DNA of 64,000 nucleotides. Origin: an uncultured Alphaproteobacteria bacterium (lineage in GTDB: Bacteria > Pseudomonadota > Alphaproteobacteria > HIMB59 > GCA-002718135). The notes below the pieces were generated by a model, which saw only the letters and a list, made by a program, of their open reading frames with translations, had not been told where the DNA came from and ran no database searches. Numbering within the stretch: position 1 is the stretch's first letter; the number at the start of each line of letters is the position of its first letter. The stretch is taken from NCBI GenBank assembly GCA_902577425.1, contig CACGZD010000006.1, positions 25,116-89,115 of the forward strand, in the 5' to 3' direction. Below, one piece after another: positions 58,838-64,000 of this stretch. Both the position numbers and the translations under genes were made by a program.

Positions 58838-60096
58838 TGAATAAAAAAAATGAAAAAGATTCTTTATTCTGCTCCTTTTGTGGGAAAAGTCAGAAAGAGG
58901 TAAAAAAATTAATTGCAGGCCCTACAGTTTTTGTATGTGATGAATGTGTCGAATTATGCATGGATATAATTAAGGAAGATACTAAAAATAACAAAATCAA
59001 GATTAAACAAGATATACCAAAACCTAGAGAAATTAATTCTATATTAAATGATTATGTTATTGGACAAGAGGACGCAAAAAAAACTATGTCCGTAGCAGTA
59101 TATAATCATTATAAAAGATTATCGAATATAACTGCCTCAGATATTGAAATTTCAAAATCAAATATATTATTAATCGGCCCTACAGGGACAGGCAAAACAT
59201 TGTTAGCTCAAACTTTAGCAAGAATATTAGATGTTCCATTTACTATGGCAGATGCGACTAGTCTAACAGAAGCTGGGTATGTAGGGGAAGATGTAGAAAA
59301 TATTATTTTGAAATTACTTCAAGCTTCTGATTACAATGTTGAAAGAGCTCAAAAAGGCATAGTATATATTGATGAAATAGACAAAATAGGTAGGAAAAGT
59401 GATAACCCTTCAATTACTAGAGATGTTTCAGGAGAGGGAGTTCAACAAGCATTGCTCAAGATAATGGAAGGTACAGTTGCTAGCGTTCCCCCTCAAGGAG
59501 GTAGAAAACATCCACAGCAAGAATTTCTGCATATAGACACTTCTAATATACTTTTTATATGTGGTGGCGCTTTCGCAGGTATAGAGAATATTATTAATTC
59601 AAGAATTAAAGGTACTTCTATAGGTTTTAACTCAAACCTTTCAAATTTTGAAAGTAGTAATATAGGTGATATTTTATCAAAGATAGAAAATGAAGATTTG
59701 TTAAAATTTGGCATGATACCTGAATTTGTTGGGCGTTTGCCTGTATGTGCTACATTAACAGAACTCAATGAAAAAATGCTTGTTCGTATTATGAAAGAGC
59801 CAAAAAACGCAATAACAAAGCAGTTTGAAGTTTTATTTAAAATGGATAATATTGATCTAGAAATAAAAAATGATGCTTTGATTGAAATTGCTAGTTTAGC
59901 TGTAAAAAGAAAAACTGGTGCTAGAGGTTTAAGATCAATCATGGAAGATTTATTAGTAGACTTAATGTATGAATCTCCAGATCAGAAAGATCTAAATAAA
60001 ATAGTTATTAATAGTGATGTAGTAACAAAAAAAATTGAGCCAATGCTCGTATTTTCACCTAAGAGCAATGAAAAAATAGCTGTTAACAAATCTTGA
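58837..60096 (+). CDS. clpX: ATP-dependent Clp protease ATP-binding subunit ClpX
   Basis: ClpX is the hexameric AAA+ unfoldase that feeds ClpP. The 419-residue protein begins with the C4 zinc-binding domain ([14 protein letters not shown] then VCDECVELC), has Walker [16 protein letters not shown] near residue 110, and the pore loop [11 protein letters not shown]. Walker [13 protein letters not shown] follows, then sensor and IGF-type loop sequence, and [17 protein letters not shown] in the C-terminal small domain. The ClpP-docking tripeptide is in the loop near ISNIG-like [10 protein letters not shown], not identified exactly. It shares one base with clpP, and lon follows after 33 bases. Confidence 0.96.
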   Translation: MNKKNEKDSLFCSFCGKSQKEVKKLIAGPTVFVCDECVELCMDIIKEDTKNNKIKIKQDIPKPREINSILNDYVIGQEDAKKTMSVAVYNHYKRLSNITASDIEISKSNILLIGPTGTGKTLLAQTLARILDVPFTMADATSLTEAGYVGEDVENIILKLLQASDYNVERAQKGIVYIDEIDKIGRKSDNPSITRDVSGEGVQQALLKIMEGTVASVPPQGGRKHPQQEFLHIDTSNILFICGGAFAGIENIINSRIKGTSIGFNSNLSNFESSNIGDILSKIENEDLLKFGMIPEFVGRLPVCATLTELNEKMLVRIMKEPKNAITKQFEVLFKMDNIDLEIKNDALIEIASLAVKRKTGARGLRSIMEDLLVDLMYESPDQKDLNKIVINSDVVTKKIEPMLVFSPKSNEKIAVNKS

Positions 60097-60129
60097 AAAT
60101 TAATAAATAATACATATTTTAATTAGATA

Positions 60130-62523
60130 ATGAACTTAAATTCTATACCTGTTTTACCTTTAAGAGATATTGTAGTTTTTCCGCATATGGTAGCCCCTTT
60201 ATTTGTTGGAAGAAAACCATCTGTCAATGCCCTCAATAATGTAATGATAAAAGATAAAAAAATTTTACTTGTTACTCAAATTAACCCTGAAGTTGATTCT
60301 CCTAATTCAGATCATCTTTATAAAGTTGGCACTTTAGCAAAAGTATTACAATTATTAAAACTTCCTGATGGAACTATAAAAGTATTAGTAGAAGGTTTAG
60401 AAAGAGTAAATATTAAAAAATTTGCTTCAAAAAATGATTTTTTAATTGCTGATTACTCGTCACTTAAGGTTAAGTCCAAAAATAATTCTAATATTAGAGC
60501 ATTAGTTAAAATAATTTTGGAACAATTTGAATCTTATCAAAAAATCAATAAAAAAATATCTTCTGAAATAATAAGCAATTTAAAAACTTACAATGATTAC
60601 AATAAATTAACTGATGTAGTAAGTGCCAATTTAAATATAAATTTAATACAAAAACAAGAATTATTAGAAATTACTTCCTTAGAAAAATCTTTAGACAAAA
60701 TTTATGGTTATTTAATTGCTGAAATTGACTCAATGCAAATTGAGAAAAAGATTAAAGGTCGAGTAAAAAGACAAATGGAGAAAACACAAAAAGAATATTA
60801 TTTAAATGAACAGATGAAAGCTATTCAAAAAGAATTAGGAGATAATGATGAAGTAGATGATATAACCGAGATAGAAAACAAATTAATAAAACTAAAACTT
60901 AGTTCAGAAGCTCGTGAGAAATGCAAATCAGAAATAAAAAAATTAAAAAATATGAGCCCAATGTCTGCAGAAGCCACAGTGATAAGAAATTATCTTGATT
61001 GGGTATTAAATATACCCTGGAATAATCCATCAACTATTTCTAAAAATATTAAAAAAGCTAAATTTATTCTAGAGTCTGATCATTATGGATTGGAAAAAGT
61101 AAAAGATAGAATTTTAGAATATTTGGCAGTTCAAAAAAGAATTAATAAGATTAAAGGCCCAATTTTATGTTTAGTTGGACCCCCAGGTGTTGGTAAAACT
61201 TCTTTAGGAAAATCTATTGCTAACTCTACCGGAAGAAATTTTGTTAGAATGTCACTAGGTGGAGTAAGAGATGAAGCTGAAATTCGAGGTCATAGAAAAA
61301 CATATATTGGATCAATGCCTGGTAGATTTTTACAAGCTATGAAAAAGTCAAAGAGTTCTAATCCTTTAATTTTATTAGATGAAATTGATAAATTAGGCTC
61401 TGATTGGAGAGGAGATCCTTCTTCAGCCTTACTTGAGGTATTAGATCCTGAACAAAATAATAAATTTAATGATCATTATTTAGAGTTAGATTATGATTTG
61501 TCTGATGTTATGTTTGTTTGTACTGCCAACACCCTTAATATCCCTGCTGCCTTATTAGATAGAATGGAAATAATTAGGATACCAGGTTATACTGAAAATG
61601 AAAAAAATCAAATTGCAAAAAAATACCTAGTACCCAAACAAATTAAAAATAATGGATTAAAGAATTACGAAATAAATTTTAATTCAACTTTAATCAAACA
61701 AATTATAAGATTTTACACAAGAGAGGCAGGTGTAAGAGGTTTAGAAAAAGAAATCTCAAAAATATGCAGAAAAGTTGTTAAGGATTTAGAAACTAAAACA
61801 AAAAGAAAAATTTTATTAGATAAAAAATCTATAAAAAATTATTTAGGTGTCGAAAAGTTTAGAAATAATGAGATTGAAAAGAAAAACTTGATAGGAGTAA
61901 CAAATGGTTTAGCTTGGACAGAGGTAGGTGGTGAAATATTATCTATTGAAGTGCTTTTATCAATTGGAAAAGGTAAATTGACAATTACAGGAAAGCTTGG
62001 AGATGTAATGAAAGAATCTATTCAAGCTGCTTGCTCATATGTTAGATCTCAAGCTTTAAGTCTTGGAATTAATCCGCTAGATTTTGATAAATATGACATT
62101 CATGTTCATGTTCCTGAAGGAGCTACTCCAAAAGATGGGCCTAGTGCTGGGATAGCTATTTTTAATAGCCTTGTTTCATCATTAACTGGAAATAAAATAA
62201 GGAAAGATATTGCTATGACAGGAGAAATAACCTTGAGAGGCAGGGTTCTTCCTATTGGAGGATTAAAAGAAAAATTATATGCTGCTTCAAGAGCAGGCAT
62301 TAAAACTGTTTTAATTCCTGAAGAAAACAAAAAAGACTTGAGTGAAATCGACAAAGATATTGTTCGTAGTATTAAAATTGTAAGCATTTATGATGCCAAA
62401 TCAATTCTTGAATATAGCTTGGTTAAACCTATAACACCTCTTAATTTGAGCGAATCAGATATTATTAAATCTCAAAAATCTCCCATTTCTTCAGTAAATA
62501 TAGATAAAACTAGCACTCATTAA
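60130..62523 (+). CDS. lon: ATP-dependent Lon protease
   Basis: Lon is the hexameric AAA+ serine protease that degrades damaged and regulatory proteins and binds DNA. The 797-residue protein has the N-terminal LonN domain (PVLPLRDIVVFPHMVAPLFV), a coiled-coil region around EKTQKEYYLNEQMKAIQKEL, Walker A LVGPPGVGKTSLGKS near 350, Walker B PLILLDEIDKLG, and sensor residues. The C-terminal protease domain carries catalytic Ser672 in DGPSAGIAIF and Lys in GGLKEKL near 715. All key residues are intact and the length is standard. It is the last gene of the tig-clpP-clpX-lon run; hupB follows behind its own promoter. Confidence 0.96.
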   Translation: MNLNSIPVLPLRDIVVFPHMVAPLFVGRKPSVNALNNVMIKDKKILLVTQINPEVDSPNSDHLYKVGTLAKVLQLLKLPDGTIKVLVEGLERVNIKKFASKNDFLIADYSSLKVKSKNNSNIRALVKIILEQFESYQKINKKISSEIISNLKTYNDYNKLTDVVSANLNINLIQKQELLEITSLEKSLDKIYGYLIAEIDSMQIEKKIKGRVKRQMEKTQKEYYLNEQMKAIQKELGDNDEVDDITEIENKLIKLKLSSEAREKCKSEIKKLKNMSPMSAEATVIRNYLDWVLNIPWNNPSTISKNIKKAKFILESDHYGLEKVKDRILEYLAVQKRINKIKGPILCLVGPPGVGKTSLGKSIANSTGRNFVRMSLGGVRDEAEIRGHRKTYIGSMPGRFLQAMKKSKSSNPLILLDEIDKLGSDWRGDPSSALLEVLDPEQNNKFNDHYLELDYDLSDVMFVCTANTLNIPAALLDRMEIIRIPGYTENEKNQIAKKYLVPKQIKNNGLKNYEINFNSTLIKQIIRFYTREAGVRGLEKEISKICRKVVKDLETKTKRKILLDKKSIKNYLGVEKFRNNEIEKKNLIGVTNGLAWTEVGGEILSIEVLLSIGKGKLTITGKLGDVMKESIQAACSYVRSQALSLGINPLDFDKYDIHVHVPEGATPKDGPSAGIAIFNSLVSSLTGNKIRKDIAMTGEITLRGRVLPIGGLKEKLYAASRAGIKTVLIPEENKKDLSEIDKDIVRSIKIVSIYDAKSILEYSLVKPITPLNLSESDIIKSQKSPISSVNIDKTSTH

Positions 62524-62586
62524 TTCATATATATAGCCATTATTTTATTATTTTCCTTATATTCTGGGATTATTTAAATTAAATTA

Positions 62587-62616
62587 TTGACTTATATCCA
62601 TTCAAAATAATATCAC
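62587..62616 (+). promoter_or_regulatory. Probable promoter of hupB
   Basis: TTGACT at 62587-62592 resembles the -35 box, and TATCAC or the overlapping TAATAT about 15-18 bases later could be the -10 region, ending roughly 30 bases before the GTG start of hupB. This is the only near-consensus -35 in the lon-hupB gap, so I regard the placement as likely but not exact. Confidence 0.4.
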
Positions 62617-62646
62617 CTTTACAAGATATAATTAAAGGAGTCTAAA

Positions 62647-62922
62647 GTGAATAAAAATGATTTAATAGCTTCAGTAGCTTCATCAGCTGGTTTATCCAAA
62701 TCTGATGCAACTCGCTCAATTGAAAGTTTTTTAGATGCCGTTACTAACGCTCTAAAACGTGATGAAAAGGTAAGTATTGTTGGTTTTGGAAATTTTAGTG
62801 TTAGTCACAGAAAAGCAACTACTGGAAGAAATCCAAGAACTGGAGAGTCTATACAAATCCCAGCTTCAAAAAGACCAAAATTTACTGTGGGAAAAGCTTT
62901 AAAAGATGCAGTAAACAATTAA
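62647..62922 (+). CDS. hupB: DNA-binding protein HU
   Basis: HU is a small dimeric nucleoid protein that bends and compacts DNA. The 91-residue protein starts from GTG 62647 with AAAGGAG six bases upstream. It has the helix-rich N-terminal half (NKNDLIASVASSAGLSKSDA), the strand GFGNFSVSHRKATTGRNPRTG with the conserved Arg-rich arm, and the final GKALKDAVNN. GFGNF...R-x-x-R-N-P-x-T-G is the HU/IHF signature, and the pattern is of the HU type, not IHF. It follows lon, the conserved gene order, and is terminated by a GC-rich hairpin before two tRNA genes. Confidence 0.96.
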   Translation: MNKNDLIASVASSAGLSKSDATRSIESFLDAVTNALKRDEKVSIVGFGNFSVSHRKATTGRNPRTGESIQIPASKRPKFTVGKALKDAVNN

Positions 62923-62943
62923 GTTTTATTTAATTTTTCTTGC

Positions 62944-62980
62944 ACCGGCTGTTAAATATGATTAACAGCCGGTTTTGTTT
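62944..62980 (+). terminator. Rho-independent terminator after hupB
   Basis: ACCGGCTGTTAA and TTAACAGCCGGT form a perfect 12-bp stem with a six-base loop, followed by TTTGTTTTG. It is 22 bases after the hupB stop and one base before tRNA-Val. Confidence 0.9.
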
Positions 62981-62981
62981 T

Positions 62982-63057
62982 GGGTGTTTAGCTCAGTTGG
63001 TAGAGCATCTCGTTTACACCGAGAGGGTCGGGAGTTCGAGTCTCTCAACACCCACCA
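62982..63057 (+). tRNA. tRNA-Val (anticodon TAC)
   Basis: A 76-base cloverleaf: acceptor GGGTGTT with AACACCC, D arm GCTC-AGTTGGTA-GAGC, anticodon arm TCTCG-TTTACAC-CGAGA giving TAC, T arm GGGAG-TTCGAGT-CTCTC (one G-T), discriminator A and encoded CCA. Confidence 0.97.
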
Positions 63058-63062
63058 TACGC

Positions 63063-63139
63063 GCGGGAGTAGTTCAGTTGGTTAGAACGCCTGCCTGTCA
63101 CGCAGGAGGTCGCGGGTTCGAGTCCCGTCTCTCGCGCCA
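63063..63139 (+). tRNA. tRNA-Asp (anticodon GTC)
   Basis: A 77-base cloverleaf: acceptor GCGGGAG with CTCTCGC (one G-T), D arm GTTC-AGTTGGTTA-GAAC, anticodon arm CCTGC-CTGTCAC-GCAGG giving GTC, T arm CGGG-TTCGAGT-CCCG, discriminator G (typical for Asp) and encoded CCA. Five bases separate it from tRNA-Val; the pair is probably one transcript. Confidence 0.97.
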
Positions 63140-63230
63140 TTTATTCAATACTGTTCTTGTCAGTATAACTTGTATAATTTTGTAAATATATTAGTTATCC
63201 CTTTATAATTTTGATACTATATAGTTAGTT

Positions 63231-63596
63231 GTGACAATTTTTTTACAGGAATATCTTCCGATATTAATTTTTATTTTTATTGGACTTGGAATTGCAATAG
63301 GTATGACTTTGCTATCTTTTATAGCAGGTGAATCTAAACCCGACAGTGAGAAGCTATCTGCATATGAATGTGGATTTGAAGCTTTTGATGATGCTCGAGG
63401 AAGATTTGATGTAAGATTTTATTTAGTAGCTATTCTATTTATAATTTTCGATTTAGAAGTCGCTTTTCTCTTTCCTTGGGCAATCTCTTTGGGTTCAATA
63501 GGCCTGTTTGGTTTTTGGTCCATGATGATATTTTTACTAATTTTAACTATTGGTTTCATTTATGAATGGAAAAAAGGGGCCTTGGAATGGGAATAG
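63231..63596 (+). CDS. nuoA: NADH-quinone oxidoreductase subunit A
   Basis: NuoA is a three-helix membrane subunit of respiratory complex I (proton-pumping NADH dehydrogenase). The 121-residue protein begins at GTG 63231 ([15 protein letters not shown]) and carries the signature [42 protein letters not shown] in continuous order, including the Cys loop (ECGFE) that faces the quinone site and the conserved [10 protein letters not shown]. It opens the nuo operon; 91 bases from tRNA-Asp to the start include AT-rich promoter-like sequence (TATAAT at about 63203) not assigned in detail. nuoB overlaps its end by 10 bases. Confidence 0.95.
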   Translation: MTIFLQEYLPILIFIFIGLGIAIGMTLLSFIAGESKPDSEKLSAYECGFEAFDDARGRFDVRFYLVAILFIIFDLEVAFLFPWAISLGSIGLFGFWSMMIFLLILTIGFIYEWKKGALEWE

Positions 63597-64000
63597 ATGA
63601 TTTCCAATCAATAGAAGAAGTTCAAAAGGATGTAAGACAAAAAGGTTTCTTGTTAGCTAGATATAATGATTTGCTAACTTGGGCTAGAACTGGATCTTTA
63701 TGGCCTATGACATTTGGATTAGCTTGCTGTGGAGTGGAAATGATGCATGCTTACATGAGTCGTTATGATTTAGATAGATATGGTGTTATTCCAAGAGGTA
63801 GTCCAAGACAATCAGACGTAATGATAGTAGCTGGGACCCTTACAAATAAAATGGCTCCAGCTTTAAGAAAAGTTTATGATCAGATGCCTGAACCTAGATG
63901 GGTTATCTCTATGGGCTCATGTGCAAATGGAGGAGGTTACTATCATTATTCTTATTCTGTTGTAAGAGGATGTGACAGAATTGTACCAGTAGATATTTAT
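63587..64000 (+). CDS. nuoB: NADH-quinone oxidoreductase subunit B, 3' end beyond the window
   Basis: The first 138 codons of NuoB, the peripheral-arm subunit that carries cluster N2 and hands electrons to quinone. [20 protein letters not shown] holds the first two ligand cysteines in [48 protein letters not shown] (third Cys) and [14 protein letters not shown] (fourth Cys) follow. All four cluster ligands are present. The ATG at 63587 overlaps nuoA by 10 bases. The gene continues past the right edge, where nuoC and the rest of the operon would be expected. Confidence 0.95.
   Translation, partial: MGIDDFQSIEEVQKDVRQKGFLLARYNDLLTWARTGSLWPMTFGLACCGVEMMHAYMSRYDLDRYGVIPRGSPRQSDVMIVAGTLTNKMAPALRKVYDQMPEPRWVISMGSCANGGGYYHYSYSVVRGCDRIVPVDIY

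Noticed and set aside
59493..59942. 149-codon minus-strand ORF inside clpX
   Set aside because: A shadow of the conserved clpX frame; the sense frame carries the Walker and small-domain motifs.
62940..63185. 81-codon ORF across the tRNA-Val and tRNA-Asp genes
   Set aside because: It is the translation of two complete tRNA genes and the hupB terminator; the cloverleafs explain the sequence.
1..64000. CRISPR arrays, IS elements, prophage genes, rRNA
   Set aside because: No regularly spaced repeats, transposase, integrase or phage structural motifs and no rRNA sequence were seen on either strand.

Overview
The window is chromosomal DNA of a very AT-rich, gene-dense alphaproteobacterium, most likely a streamlined marine heterotroph of the SAR11/HIMB59 (AEGEAN-169) kind. 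Gaps are short, many neighbours overlap by 1-20 bases, and gene order is alphaproteobacterial: murA-hisG-hisD-infA-yacG-tRNA-Phe and tig-clpP-clpX-lon-hupB-tRNA-tRNA-nuoA-nuoB. A MntR/MntX pair, a DUF6494 protein and tandem glutamine riboswitches before glnA fit that placement. It rests on gene content and synteny read by eye, not on a tree.

Region by region: 1-5.4 kb is an amino-sugar and sugar-acid catabolic cluster (SIS protein, nagA, SIS-type deaminase, GMC oxidoreductase, enolase-superfamily dehydratase). 5.4-10.6 kb holds a Cys-rich mini-protein, a luciferase-like monooxygenase with an alpha/beta hydrolase, two HAD phosphatases, a membrane methyltransferase and a glycerate-kinase-like enzyme. 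10.6-17.9 kb is an Agl-type alpha-glucoside ABC transport operon with a GH4 glycosidase and a divergent LacI regulator. The operator fills the -35/-10 spacer of the operon promoter. A second operator-like palindrome lies beyond the far end of the operon, inside an unexplained structured element with a 23-codon ORF. 18-25.8 kb carries ugd, a phosphohexomutase, a PBP5-like carboxypeptidase, RidA, a cyclophilin, an M19 dipeptidase, a LysE exporter and pdxJ.

25.9-29.3 kb is a light-related block: a PhrB-type photolyase apparently lacking its Fe-S cysteines, a DCC thiol oxidoreductase, a frameshifted DUF2256 zinc protein, a photolyase-like protein whose FAD domain is N-terminal, and a DUF2805/TIGR03643 protein. 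A four-helix-plus-pore cation channel with an odd selectivity filter, an SDR and a cupredoxin follow. At 31.5-32.2 kb a tRNA-Thr gene and a 39-bp copy of its 3' end flank one membrane-protein gene, like a miniature integration site. 32.3-41.6 kb is mixed metabolism: YbaK deacylase, ACC deaminase, an HCCA isomerase-like protein, Uup, a nitrilase-like amidase and MntR/MntX.

41.6-48 kb covers murA, hisG, hisD, infA, yacG, tRNA-Phe, a GT9 glycosyltransferase and a polar amino-acid permease pair. 48-53.3 kb has iolE, a glutamine amidotransferase, glpK and parE. 53.3-56.5 kb is the nitrogen module aminotransferase-glnB-[two glutamine riboswitches + attenuator]-glnA. 56.5-64 kb holds four tRNAs, the proteostasis run tig-clpP-clpX-lon, hupB, and the start of the nuo operon, which runs off the right edge. 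No insertion sequence, CRISPR array, prophage or rRNA was seen, and no gene-free stretch exceeds about 300 bases once RNA genes are counted.
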